A stretch of DNA of 64,000 nucleotides. It comes from Laguncularia racemosa. Lineage: Eukaryota > Streptophyta > Magnoliopsida > Myrtales > Combretaceae. Below, in pieces: positions 1-11,592 of this stretch. The stretch spans positions 3,968,001 to 4,032,000 of the forward strand of contig JBBMOL010000021.1 in assembly GCA_037954665.1 (NCBI GenBank). Reading direction: 5' to 3'. Positions within the stretch are counted from its first letter, which is position 1. Every line of letters starts with the position of its first letter. The position numbers and the translations under genes are program-made. Below the pieces are notes generated by a model, which saw only the letters and a list, made by a program, of their open reading frames with translations, searched no databases and was not told the DNA's origin.

Positions 1-482
1 TGAAAGAAATGGTTGTTTGTGTGTAAGTATTGCATAACGTGTATGATACTTGTTCATGGTTATTCATGTGTGTGTGTTTATCTTATACGTACTAAGCATT
101 AGCTCACAATTTGGGGAACATTTTTAGATGCAGGTATTGAAGGAGACAAGAACCCAAAAGATGACTTGAGTTTGGGTGAGCTATAAAAAGAGGAAGATAA
201 AGATTACCATTATTATTATGGTGATTAAGATTTGGGAGATTTATGTTAGTTAACTGTAATAGATAATATCTTTTAATAATGTTATTTTGGTGTTTAAAGA
301 CTTCCGCTGCGTTAAATGTTTGATATAATTTAAGTTATTATTTAAATTTTGAGGATATATGAAATGCTCTTATATAGGAGTTACAGGTTAAAGTCTATAA
401 AAGTTAATTTAGAGCCTTAATGTGTTCTTGTAAAATAAGGACACGTGGTAGGCAGTAGCGCAGCCTGTGTTTCAGGGCATTA
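1..482 (+). mobile_element. 3' part of an old LTR (truncated by window start)
   Basis: No coding frame. The segment has the look of the downstream part of a plant Ty3/gypsy LTR: a tgcaggt-type motif near 130, a ttccgctgcg motif near 302, a stretch rich in short AT blocks, and an end in gggcattaca at about 473-482. The same order of landmarks is seen in LTR H near 50080-50526. The start lies outside the window and I could not find a target duplication, so the boundary at 482 is a guess. Confidence 0.35.
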
Positions 483-599
483 CAATAGCAATGTGTTTGG
501 TATGAGCATGAAAACATGGATGATTAGCAAGTAATTAAGCATAACAGCTGTCATAAAATAAAGTAACTAGTAACCAAATAGGAACACGAAAATCTACTA

Positions 600-960
600 A
601 AATGTAAGACACCCAAAGTAATTCTTTAGATGCATTATACTACACACACAAACAAGCATAATAATCATAAAGAGTAACTTACCTAACCATCATAGTTAGT
701 CGTACTAACTTTTTGGTATGGATTTGATTAGGAAATCCTTAAAATATGTGCCACCTACTTGAATAACCAATAATTAGGTATTTGATATCATAATCAAAAG
801 AAACTAACTTAAGTGACTAAATTTACTCACTTTTCCCCAAATTTCAAATAGTTTAATTTTAATAGATCAATTTGTTTAATTAGGATTTAGTTTAACTTAG
901 TTTGGTTTGGGTTTGAGTGTCAGTTATGTTTTATCCTATTAATTCTTTCTAAGGTGTAAA
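600..960. repeat. Dispersed repeat K, copy 1
   Basis: This stretch aligns by eye with 13125-13399 plus 24077-24200. Shared blocks include acaagcataataatcat, ggaaatccttaaaata, aatcaaaagaaactaa, a caaatttcaaat block and ttaattctttctaagg. The second copy is split by element C exactly at C's ataag duplication, which supports both the repeat and the C boundaries. Non-coding; class unknown, possibly an old LTR or leader fragment. Confidence 0.55.
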
Positions 961-2625
961 ACCCTAAAATTGGACCAACTTGCTTAAGAAAGATTTTTGA
1001 TATGGATCTTCAATAAAATTTTCTAATTTGGACTTGAATGGACTAGAAATAAAGAACATATGTATTATGAATTTCATAAGAGCATCTTGAAATTCGCTCT
1101 CCAATATATTTATACATAAGTGTGTTTAGTATTTTAAAATCTCATTGTCTAATCTAAATTTAAAATGGATCATTTGGATAAAAAAAATTATTAAATAATT
1201 GTGACTACCATCATAAGTGGAAAATTTACACACTAATATTAATTGCAATAAGTTTGTTATAGAACAAGGATATTATTATAACCTCGCTAATAATCTATTA
1301 ACATATATATGACAATTAGAACAATCTATGAGTTCAATTGTAGATAATAATTTCAATAAGCATTAAATATAGTCATTTTTTTTCTTAATAGGACTTCGGA
1401 GTACATAATGAAATTATTAATAAATAGGTATATAGATTGTAATGATTTGTTTGGATGACCTTACATAGTTAATTATATAAATAAGGATTTGCTACAATGT
1501 ATTAAAACATATAAACATATACAATAAGAAATTAATGTTTTAATGTTAGGGAAAAGAAAAGAAAGTTTTATAATTTTCATAAATCCAATATTAGATTATT
1601 ATGAGATCACTATTGTATAGCATGATAACTGAAATAATACTATTAGAAGATATAATAATTTTTGTTAAAGAAAATATAAGCTATGCATATATATAGTTTA
1701 TATGCTTTCAAAACGTTGTAAATATATTTGCATTGTGATAATTGAAATTTTAAGGAATGACATATGGATGTTATTCATAGTAAGACACTGCGGGGAACGA
1801 ATAAAAATAAATGAGTAAATATTAGAAACTATATATGGATGTGGCAATTAACACTTTTAGAAGAGATAGATAACAAGTTTGTAGCACTAAGTTGAGAGCG
1901 ATAAATAAAAACAAGTAAAAAATTAAAATGTAAGTCAATAGAAAGAAAATTTATATTTAAGAGGATGAATGAAATTTCGAATTATGAATTATATATATTT
2001 ATATATATATATATAATTTTATGGGATTTATCAAGCACGCTTGAAACTAAAAAAATAAAATACAAGCCCTAAACTTTAATGTTAATTATGTATAACAAGT
2101 AATCACAGCACTAGGGAAATTACTAAATGTAATTCTAAAACAACGAAGCTTAGTATTTATATTAGTTTACTCTTTTTATTTTCTTAAGCATAGAATCGAG
2201 CTAAAAATTAAATATCAAGTCAATGAAAGCAAACTTTTTTGGGCCAAAATAAATAAATAAAGTAGTCGTTACTTTGCGCTGTCACATGGAGATGGAAAAA
2301 TAAAAAATAGAAGGGGAGTGGCTAATTTGATTTGCTAGAAAATTTGAAGTCCAAACAATGAAAAATCCAACCTAATAATTGTTAACTTAGTTTTCCAAGG
2401 CCCACGCGTCCCACAGTCCAAACGAATTTATTATAAGGATAAGCATTGAGAAGAGCTGTACATTGGACACAGATATTCTATCCCAATAAGATTTCGATAA
2501 AAACTACGTCATATCTTGATAAGAACTATGTCAAATCTATATCATATCATCATGCCAAGTACATTGAACCAAGTTAATTTAAACCCACTAGAAACTAAAC
2601 TAGCCCTAACATCACTTAATTGAAT
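961..2625. other. AT-rich intergenic DNA, nothing recognised
   Basis: Very AT-rich with short A and T runs and an (AT) run near 1990-2018. No reading frame, RNA gene or repeat boundary that I can support. Confidence 0.5.
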
Positions 2626-3234
2626 TAATGACTCGTTTACTTGAACGTAATAACTATTCTATTACATGTTTATTATATGTGGAATGACTATTATGTTGTT
2701 TACTTCGTGGAATAATAATTCGCACAGAATCACAATTCCACAAAATCCCAAATCGCCATTCCCTCCCCCATTCTCCATAATAGCAATTTGGTGCTATTCA
2801 TCGTCAGCTGTCCATCGTCGATTTGAAAGTTGATTGGCCTATTGCTAGTGGAAACGTTGGTCCTCGTGTAACCTTGGTTGTGCATCTACCATCGTCATCG
2901 TCCTTGCTGTGGTCAGCCATTGTAGTCGTCCTTGTATAGCCTCGCTTGTCCCTTGCCATCATGGATCTAATGTTGGTCCTCGTGCAGCCTCGGTCATGCA
3001 TCTACCATCGTCGTCGTCATCGTGCAGCGTTGCTCGTCCCTCACTGTCGTGGATCTGTTGCTAGACCTCATGCATTGTTCCTCATTCCGCCTATCATTGC
3101 CAATCTTGATCGTCCCTCACTGTGGTCATCTCGGCTCTATCGTAGCTGCTTCTGTTTAGCCCTCCAATCGTGGATCCTGCCATTGTTGCCGATCTCGACC
3201 GTGGATCTATCCATATCCTCTATTCCACCCTTAT

Positions 3235-4439
3235 TGATGGGAAATTTTCCAACACTATATATGCTTTCAGAACTCGATTTGGATGATGATCCAAATCGCT
3301 CATATTTTACTTCATTTCTTTTTATCTAATAAGTATTTGAGAAATAATCTTACAGGTACAATAATATTTCTCCACGCGATGCCAACATGTCCTACATTAG
3401 TTGATGGCCACGAGACATCATCACATTTGCATTCAAAGGCCGCTACAATTGTTTCCACTTCGAAGCATTGGCTCATGAAGATTTATAATATTTTGTACTT
3501 TGTAATTGTTCTATGGACTATTTTATGTTGTATTTTCTATTGGGACACTTTCATTTTGTTTGTAATTCTCTTTTAGGACCGGCCATCCTAAAAGTAGCAT
3601 AGTTGTAATTTTGTGTATTTTCTAACCCTAAAGGGAGCAAGTATAAATACTTGCTTAAATACGGTTTTGAGGAGGCCAATTTTTAGATTAGACACCTTCA
3701 CTTTACATGAGAGAGCTTAGGGTTTGCTAGTTCAAATTTTCTATTATCAATTTCAATCCTAAGAGTTGAGATTGTGGCGAGTGTAACACTTGAAATTGTG
3801 AGTCATATCAATTTCAATTGTTGTGTTTTCTTTCCTTCTCTAGTGTGTAATATCTATGGTTGAATTGGAGCATTTCTTGGTTAGATTTTGATTGCATTTG
3901 TAATCATTTCATTATGTTATAAGATTGTTTGGTTTTAGCACTTGTTATTACCATCAAATTTTCTTTACACTTTGTGGCATGGAATTTTCCTTGTTGTAAG
4001 GAAGGTCACGACCTTAATTTGTGTATTGTTGATCAAAATTCTCTTGGAACTTAAGTTAGTTAAGTGATTCAATTGAGACTTGTCATCTTTATGGTTTTCA
4101 TCTCCTTGATTTTATCATTCGAATTATCTTCCATTAACTAAGGTTCACGTAAATTGTCTCACTTTTGAACTGAATTTGATCTTGTCTTTTGGGGTTGTTA
4201 TTTAGGTTGTTTTTTAATGTGCTTAATCCCCTTTTAGGCACGTCATAATTTAGTATCAAAGCTATGTCATATTTGGATTTAAGATTGAACACATCCTAAT
4301 TGAAGAATTGGTTACATTCATTGGAAATTGATGCCATTGTTCATGTGATTGAGACTAGTTTGATTGACATTGCTTGTTTGTCTTTTAAATTGGTTTTGTA
4401 TGTGCTTAATCTTGGTTTTAGGCACATCATCTTTTGTTA
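3235..4439 (+). repeat. Element A 5' LTR (long form, embedded primer site)
   Basis: Pairs with 7593-8771. A TATA box (gtataaatac, 3641-3650) sits in a near-palindromic setting. About 194 bp before its end there is an internal copy of the LTR terminus, tttaggcacgtca ending at 4245, followed directly by an initiator-Met primer-like sequence (tttagtatcaaagc, about 4250-4263). The LTR therefore contains a former or alternative LTR end plus primer site. Confidence 0.85.
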
Positions 4440-4460
4440 CCTGAGGTTTTGGTTGTGAGA
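4440..4460 (+). promoter_or_regulatory. Element A primer-binding site (degenerate)
   Basis: Directly after the LTR end. It reads tcttttgttacctgagg where other family members have tcttttggtatcagagc, the complement of the initiator-Met tRNA 3' end. Assignment rests on position and on the intact versions in solo LTR D (about 12631-12650) and element C (about 17052-17069). Confidence 0.6.
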
Positions 4461-5711
4461 AGGGGTTATTTGATTTTGAATTTCAGAAATTTAGGGCTCA
4501 TGTTCTTACATCTTCATTTCGAAAATTGAGAGTAGAATTGAATTGTTGTTGTGATTACTTGAAGTAGTGTGATTATCTTGTTTGGGAAGTTGAACTTGCT
4601 GCTTGTTAGAGTGATTTTGAGTACTTGTTGAAGCTTCTATGTTGTGGACTTCATTGTGAAGGAAGAGGAAGGCTAGTGTTTTTTAATGTAAATTTGGAAG
4701 TGTGAAATATCTCCAATTGTGTAGAAAGAAGAAGTGTGAACTTTACTTGTTTGTTTTTCGGAAATAGTGGATGCAATTGAGAAATTTCTAGATTTGATTT
4801 ATGTGGAAGATTTGGAAATTATTTTATTTTCACAACAAACATTAAGATCGAAGAAGTTAATGTATGGTTATTTGAATTTGAAAATTACTCCTTACCAATT
4901 GTGGAAGGGTTGCAATTGTGAAGTGGAATTGTGTAGTGTGTGCATTTTCGGAAATTGGAGGAATCACAATTGTAATTTTCAAATTTGAATTTTCAAAATT
5001 GAGGTGTGAACTAAGAAGCAATTTGAATTTCAAAACACACATTAAGTGATTGTTTAATTGTGTGTCATTTGAATTTGAAATAGCTCCTTACCATTTGTGG
5101 AATCTTGCACTTATTGAATTTATTTTGAATTTGAAATTTGAGCTGCCTTTGTTGTTAGAGTTATGGTTTGATATTTGTGTGGAAGTGGGGAAAGTTCACG
5201 ATAACTTAAAGAGGTGTGTGTGTAGAGTTGTGTTTTGTAAATTTAGTGAAGAGTGTGTGCATTTGGTATGAGTTTTGGCATGCGTAGTACAGACAATTGT
5301 TGTTGGAAGCATGATTGGTGTGGAACCATGAATAAAAAGGAGTAGTGTGGCAGTGGATTTGTGTATTTTGTATTTGTTGAGGTGTTGCACATTGTGGTTA
5401 TTTGTAGTTTGGAATCAAGGCAAGAAAAGGAAGATTTGAGTAGTAGAATTTGAATTCAAACAAGTCATTAAAGTGTGAAAGTAATTGACTAGTTTCTTAA
5501 GCACTTGTAGTTGAATTTAATTCTAACTACTTCAAAGTAGTTTTGTGTGTACTTCATTTATTGAACTTTACTTGGAGTACTAAATTATTTCCTTGTGCCT
5601 ATAATTCTTTTTAGAACGTGAGCTATTGCATTATTGTGGTTATTAAACGTGTGGGTTGTTGTTGTTGAAGGAGTGTGCTGAAATTTATGGGATTACTTCT
5701 TAAATCACAAC
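4461..5711 (+). other. Element A leader (5' untranslated region)
   Basis: About 1.25 kb without a believable coding frame between primer site and gag start. It holds imperfect direct repeats, for example gaatttgaaa followed by ctccttacca and tgtggaa, near 4875-4910 and again near 5070-5102. Related leader repeats occur on the minus strand in element C at about 15600-17040. Small open frames in it are not supported. Confidence 0.5.
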
Positions 5712-6912
5712 ATGTCCAATGAAAGTGTGAATGGGGGAATAGGCAATGAAGCCAATAGCCAGGTTGGTGGGGATCAAGGTTATAATATTGCAGGTAGGAG
5801 GACTTTGGAAGAACAGCTTCAGGATCTTACTACCATAGTTGCTACTTTGGCAACTAGGATTGATAGGATAACATTACCACAACCACCAGTGGTGAACCTT
5901 CAGGCACCACCTCGGGTAGCTCCACAGAACCTTCAGAGAGACAAAGTAGTGGGAGATGGAAATCTGAATAGAAGGATGGATGGGGATCATCTTTACAGGG
6001 AAGAAATGGATGACAACTTTGGGGCTAATCTACACCAGAATGGGGATTTCAAGCCACCTTGGGGATTGGAGTATGTGAAGCTGCAAATGCCCTCTTATGA
6101 TGGCAAGGGATCGACTGATGATTATTTGGACTGGGAGGACAAGTTTGAGGGTCTCTTTGAATGTTATGAGATCGATGATAATACTAGAGTTCGATTTGCT
6201 GCTATCGAGTTTACAGGATACACTGCACTATGGTGGAAGAATTTGATTATCAGCAAGCGTAGGGATGGGGAGGCTGAGATTTAGACATGGAGGGATATGA
6301 AAAGGGTGTTGAGAAAAAGATTTATTCTTGAGCACTACAAATAGAAACTGTTTATGCGACTGCAGATTTTGAGGAAGGGAGGCAAGACAGTGGATGATTA
6401 TGTGTAGGAATTTGAAACCCTCATGATTAGATGTAGATCAATCGAACCTCCAGAACAAACCCTAGCACGCTTTGTCTTAGATCTGAAGTATGAGATAGCG
6501 TATGTTGTTGAGCTACAGCGCTATAGTATACTTGAAGAGGCTATTCAATTGGCCTTGAAAGTGGAGAGGCAAAGGAGGTCCAACTTGTTTAAGGCTTTAA
6601 GCAATAGGCCCAATGCTACTATCAGACCCATAGCAGCTAACAGTCGATCAAGAGGAACAAAGGCGATAGGTGAGAGTAGTGGATAAAACTATCCCTAATA
6701 CTGCCAGAGAAAATCTACCCACTAGGAAGGGTAAAGAGGTAATAGCACCAAATGTCAGGCAAACTGTTCCCGGATCTACTAGTGGAAAAGCACGCCAGAT
6801 TAAATGCTTTAAATGCATGGGATTTGGGCATATGGTAGCACAGTGTCCGAATAAGAGGGTGATGACTGTTATGGAGGGTGTTGGGGAAGATGTTGAGGTT
6901 GAAGAGGAATAG
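5712..6912 (+). pseudogene. gag: Element A gag (broken)
   Basis: Start ATG at 5712 is supported by element B, whose minus-strand gag begins with nearly the same residues at 61341. The N-terminal part is polar and proline-rich. The retrotransposon-gag core follows at about 6060-6600, and a CCHC zinc knuckle (CFKCMGFGHMVAQC) at about 6805-6850. In-frame TAG stops lie at 6282, 6342, 6405 and 6910, each at a likely Gln codon. A frameshift with TAA at 6684 lies before the knuckle; coding resumes in the frame open from 6670. It would form the RNA-packaging particle. Not translatable as one product now. Confidence 0.8.
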
Positions 6913-7587
6913 GTTGAACCAACAGATTTTCCTGTAGCACTATAGGAGTATTATGATGACCAGAATGCAGAAACACATGAGGAGTGTACAGGTGAACAAT
7001 ATCTACCTATTAATGTGTTACGTAGGACTCTAACCTTATCTCTTGATGCTGGAGACATTCAGAGGGAGAACATATTTCACACTTCTTGTAGGATCAGAGG
7101 TAACCTTTGTGTACTCATCATTGATAGTGGTAGTTGCACGAATGTTATATCTACTGCACTAGTAGACAAATTACATTTGTCTACTAGCCCACATCCTAGC
7201 CCTTATAATTTGCATTGGTTGGATAATCGAGGCAATATGTATGTTACGCTAAGGGCGAAGGTGCCTGTGAGTGTTGGGCAGAAATATCACGATGAGATCC
7301 TATGTGATGTGATTCCTATGCATGCATTCCATTTGCTGTTGGGTAGACCTAGGTTATTTGATTGGCAGGTGTTACATGATGGATTTAGGAACACCTACAT
7401 GTTCAGTATGGGCGGGTCTCGCATAATACTATCACCTATGACTCTATCTGAGGTGCATCAGTTTCAGGAATAGATCAGAACTACTTCCACTACATTTGAT
7501 AGCCAGGAGAGTAGGCTAACAGAGATGTCAGGGTTCAGTTCTAGAAGTGACCCTCTAGATTTGAGGGCAAATCTTTTTGAAGCCTAA
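6913..7587 (+). pseudogene. Element A aspartic protease and short C-terminal tail
   Basis: Retropepsin-like domain in the frame of the second half of gag. The catalytic triad region reads LIIDSGSCTNVIS at about 7108-7150, followed by the LLLGRP motif at about 7333-7350. In-frame TAG codons are at 6943 and 7471. After 7471 the frame continues through a Ser/Thr-rich tail to a DLRANLFEA segment and TAA at 7585-7587. That tail matches the DLRTNPFQ segment preceding the polypurine tract in CRM-like element 1, which suggests a deletion joined protease to the pol C-terminus. The protease would process Gag. Confidence 0.75.
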
Positions 7588-7592
7588 GGAGA
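7583..7592 (+). promoter_or_regulatory. Element A polypurine tract
   Basis: Purine-rich cctaaggaga immediately before the 3' LTR start tgatgg; position equivalent to ccttaggaga in element C. Start site for plus-strand DNA synthesis. Confidence 0.6.
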
Positions 7593-8771
7593 TGATGGGA
7601 AATTTTCCGGCACTATATATGCTTTCAGAACTTGATTTGGATGATGATCTAAATCTCTCATATTTTACTTCATTTCTTTTTATCTAATAAGTATTTGAGA
7701 AATAATCTTATCGGTACAATAATATTTCTCCATGGGATGCCAACATGTCTTACATTAGTTGATGGCCACGGGACATCATCAGATTTACATTCAAAGGCCA
7801 CTGCAATTGTTTCCACTTCGAAGCATTGGCTCATGAAGATTTATAATTTTTTGTACTTTGTAATTGTTCTATTGACTATTTTATGTTGTATTTTCTATTG
7901 GGACACTTTCATTTTGTTTGTAATTCTCATTTAGGACTGGCCGCCCTAAAAGTGGCATAGTTGTAATTTTGTGTGTTTTCTAACCCTAAAGGAAGCAAGT
8001 ATGGGTTTTGAGGAGGTCAATTTTCAAATTAGACACCTTCACTTTACATATGAGAGCTTAGGGTTTCCCTAATTCAAATTTCCTCTTATCAATTTCAATC
8101 CCAAGAGTTGAGATTGTAGTGAGTGCAATACTTGAAATTGTGAGTCATATCAATTTCAATTGTTGTGTTTTCTTTCCTTCTCTAGTGTGTAATATCTAGG
8201 GTTGAATTGGAGCATTTCTTGGTCAAATTTTGATTACATTTGTAATCATTTCATTATGTTATATGATTGTTTGGTTTTAGCACTTGTTATTACCATCAAA
8301 TTTTCTTTACACTTTGTGGCGTGGAATTTTCCTTGTTGCGGGGAGGGTCATGGCCTTAATTTGTGTATTGTTGATCGAAATTCTCTTGGAACTTAAGTTG
8401 GTTAAGTGATTCAATTGAGACTTATCATCTTTATGGTTTTCATCTCCTTGATTTTGTCATTCGGATCATCTTCCATCAATTAGGGTTCACGCAAACGGTC
8501 TCACTTTTAAACCAAATTTGATCTTGTCTTTTGGGGTTGTTATTTGGGTTGTTTTTTAATGTGCTTAATCCCCTTTTAAGCACATCATAATTTGGTATCA
8601 GAGCTATATCATATTTGGATTTAAGATTGAACACATCCTAATTGAAGAATTGGTTACATTCATTGGAAATTAACGTCATTGTTTAGGTGATTGAGACTAG
8701 TTTGATTGGCATTGCTTGTTTGTCTTTCAAATTGGTTTTGTATGTGCTTAATCTTGGTTTTAGGCACATCA
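7593..8771 (+). repeat. Element A 3' LTR (TATA region deleted)
   Basis: Pairs with 3235-4439. Compared with the 5' LTR, a short deletion after gcaagtat near 8000 removes the TATA box and the following palindromic half. The embedded LTR end (cacatca, ending 8587) is followed by a well-preserved initiator-Met primer sequence (tttggtatcagagc, about 8591-8604), 184 bp before the true LTR end at 8771. Confidence 0.85.
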
Positions 8772-8895
8772 CTTATTTCCCTATTCCATTACATCCAAAA
8801 AAACAACATCATATCAATTTGCCATAATAGCTATTCTCCAGTAATAGTTATTCCATTCCAACCTGATTTCATTCAGCAAAGTAAATAGACCATAA

Positions 8896-9960
8896 GTGTT
8901 TTGGACTCTCCATCTCCTTCCAAGAAGAGAAATTTAATGGATTCACACAGCCACTTTGTTCTCCCTCATGTCTCTCCCCCTCGATCCCATTATCTCTCTT
9001 TCTCCACATTCCACTTTAAAGCTTTATGAAAAGCAATTAATGTAGATGGCACAAATTCTGCTACTGCAGCGAATTTGATTCATTTATAGGTAAATTTCAT
9101 AACCTCCATATATTTTAATCAAGCATTTAATGTTTGTTCATACAATAAAATTTGTAGCACAGGCCTTACATGTATTTTTTAGTATATATGTATACAAATA
9201 CAAGGGTTAAATGTAATTTTTATTTTGTTAAGTGCATAAACTATTGATAAATTAAATCAAATTATGGAATTACTATGACTAAATTTGTGAAGAAACATAT
9301 ATAAGTCAAGGACTTCAAGAAGCCTGTCTGCATTATGCAAATTAGTGTCCATTATTGAAACTGAATGGATTGAAGTAATATAAAATATAAAGGAATATAT
9401 ACAATTGGATATGTTTGCTAAAAAATATTAGGAGGCCATTATGTTCTGCTACTTGAAAATATTTAAATAATAATAATAAATTCAACACTTAGGCCCCACC
9501 TCATGTTTTCAGAGTCTAAAGTGTGAGATCTGCAAAACAATTAAATAAACTCCTCCGTTACTATCTAAATATCACTGTCGCAGTAGGAAAAGGTAGTATG
9601 GACATGAATCATCACTTGCAAAATATAAGAGTGAAATCTAATCCTAAGTAAAAAGCTAAAACTTATAATTATGAATTATTTTCATTCCTTGTTTCACCGA
9701 TTGGTTTAATAATAAATACGTAAAGGAACTTCTTTCCATTGTTTTTGCCAGAAAGCAAATAAAAGGTTGGACAATGTAGATAGAAAATGGCATGATTTGA
9801 ATAGGATTCCGTACGTTTAACGGGTTTAGGGAAAAATAAATAATTAAATAAAATTTGTTTGTCATATTTTTACGTATAGATGACATATTTTATGAAATGG
9901 ATAACTATATAAAAAAAGATTTGTTAATTGATATATGTCATGTATTATATAAATTTCTTA
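8896..9960. other. Intergenic DNA, nothing recognised
   Basis: AT-rich with a pyrimidine-rich patch near 8915-9010. No coding frame, RNA gene or repeat end that I can support. Confidence 0.45.
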
Positions 9961-10073
9961 TATAAATATTAATAAGATTTTGATATATATAATTTATATA
10001 AAATATAAATAATTATTCTTTTAAAAATTATTTATTTTATTATTATATATATCAAAATTTTATTAATATTTAT
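9961..10073. repeat. Long AT-rich hairpin
   Basis: The arm at 9961-9992 (tataaatattaataagatt then ttgatatatataat) is the near-perfect reverse complement of 10040-10073, with one clear mismatch. A further shorter inverted pair lies in the loop around 10007-10035. The whole could fold into a stem of about 33 bp or more. It could be a small MITE or a relic inverted repeat; no target duplication was recognised. Confidence 0.7.
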
Positions 10074-10674
10074 ACGTACATGCATAAACAATGAACCTTT
10101 TTCCATCGAGGGAAGGTTGATGTGGACTAATCTTGTTTGTAATTACGCAAAGGTTTTGGCACCTTTTTTTTCGTTGTGCGCTTTCTAGCATTGGGATATA
10201 GAAACATTATGATTTTGAAATTTAGAAATTAAGGCATTTATTACATATACACTTTTTTTTTTAATACTTCGAACAAGAAAATCAACTTCGTGCTCCACTT
10301 TTTTTCAAATGCCTACTTTGACAAATATTTTGTTTTCACTTTAAGCAAAGCATGATTCTATCGAATATAATATCTTAATATTATATAATATTTGTTGTAT
10401 ATACGATTAATGCAAACTTTTTTTATTTCCATTTAGATTTTAATTTAAAATACATTTGTATTAGAAAAAAATATATATTTAGTTAAAACATTGTCACAAT
10501 TATTATATTACCAAAATATATCTATTATTCTTTTTAATATGGTATAAATATTATTATTTAATTACATGAATATATTTTAGATTGATATTGTAGTTTTATA
10601 TGATTATTGTGCAAAAACAATATCATATAGTAAGAATTGTGGCATTTTACGTTACATTGTTCAAGCTTGTAACT
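10074..10674. other. AT-rich intergenic DNA, nothing recognised
   Basis: Low-GC DNA with no supported gene or repeat boundary. Confidence 0.45.
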
Positions 10675-11560
10675 CCTCTTGTCATGCACTAAAATAGGGC
10701 CTAGTTATAGTAATTTCCATTAGTTATTTCATGTATGCACTCATTACATGGTAATCACCTCATGTGTCAAAGTGCGCAACATTTTATTTATTTATTTGAT
10801 TATACTCAAATAGAACATTTAGTGGTAAATATGAAAATATAATTTATTATTCAAAATATGATAGCCTTCTAAGATTGTATAGAATTAGTATCTTCCATCG
10901 AATAATAAGATTAGGAAAACTATTTTTAAAATCACTCACTTCAAGTAAGATTAAAAAAATAAATTAATAAATTAGAATTTGATTTTAGCAATTGAGTAGA
11001 ACTTAAACATCTAATCTCGCAATTTGGGTTATACAAATTTGACTTTAAAACTAAACCTATCACGTATGACTCTAAAGAAGAAAAACACTCTACGCACAGA
11101 TCCTAACCTATCCTTAACTTTTGAGTATCTTGCAAGAATGAAAATAGTGGGGGTGTAAGCTATCATTTTTTAGTGATGTTTCTTTCTCATATTATGCATA
11201 TATGCAATTACAAGCAAGTTATCACTCATTAAATGAATGCATGAAATCAATCATATGAATATAACAACGTATATAGTTAACTAGAAACTATAAATAGTTA
11301 AGAGTATAATCAACCTTAACCTCGGGTTAGCCAGTCCTACCCAATAATGTAAATAAAATTTCCTCTATCAACCCTAGGTGCTAAGATTCCCATGTTATCT
11401 TTCAATAGAAGAAACATATCATTTAGGTACTAGTAACCATATGTAGAAAATAAAAAGGGTGTAGCTGTGTGGAGCTTCACATTCTATCACACTCTTAAGC
11501 AATGAATATTAGCACTAAGCTCTAACTAAAGGACACCACTTTCCAATACCACTTAATTTA
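10675..11560 (-). mobile_element. Decayed LTR fragment related to LTR I
   Basis: Near 10680-10760 the order tgtcatgcactaaaa, gggcctag, ttccatta and cattacatggtaatc parallels the LTR I terminus at 54417-54505. Near 11140-11240 a ggggtgtaagct then gcaattacaagcaagttatc pattern parallels 54815-54910. Strongly diverged, no coding content. Extent is approximate. Confidence 0.45.
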
Positions 11561-11592
11561 TAAAGATTGGAGAAAGTTAACACACAAGATGT

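Larger units (their letters stand above)
3235..8771 (+). mobile_element. Element A: non-autonomous LTR retrotransposon (gag-protease only)
   Basis: Complete element of 5537 bp: LTR 3235-4439, primer site, leader, gag, protease, polypurine tract and LTR 7593-8771. The 5-bp target duplication cttat is exact (3230-3234 and 8772-8776). LTRs begin tgatgg and end catca. There is no reverse transcriptase, RNase H or integrase between protease and the 3' LTR, so it must use enzymes from another element. The short reading frame after the protease, ending 7587 just before the polypurine tract, resembles the pol C-terminus of the CRM-like elements in this window. It is inserted in the MITE-like element at 2629-8892. 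Several stops and one frameshift make it inactive now. Confidence 0.88.
2629..8892. mobile_element. MITE-like element (PIF/Harbinger-type ends), split by element A
   Basis: Without element A (3235-8771 plus its 5-bp duplication) this is about 720 bp. The left end (tgactcgtttactt, 2629) and the reverse complement of the right end (tggtctatttactt, ending 8892) are imperfect terminal inverted repeats. Both ends carry TAA immediately outside (2626-2628 and 8893-8895), the 3-bp duplication typical of PIF/Harbinger and Tourist elements. Subterminal blocks are also inverted: gtaataactattc near 2650 and gaatagctatt and gtaatagttattcc near 8828-8850. The interior (2800-3230) holds imperfect direct repeats of a catctaccatcgtcgtcgtc type. 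No transposase is present. Class assignment is inference. Confidence 0.5.

Noticed and set aside
2946..3576. Open frames of 127 and 97 residues on the + strand
   Set aside because: They straddle the MITE-like element and the LTR of element A; the second is repeated at 7695-7934 because it is LTR sequence.
8588..8604. tRNA-like match (tggtatcagagc)
   Set aside because: Only the primer-binding complement of the initiator-Met tRNA 3' end, with no tRNA body; the same holds for the other such sites.
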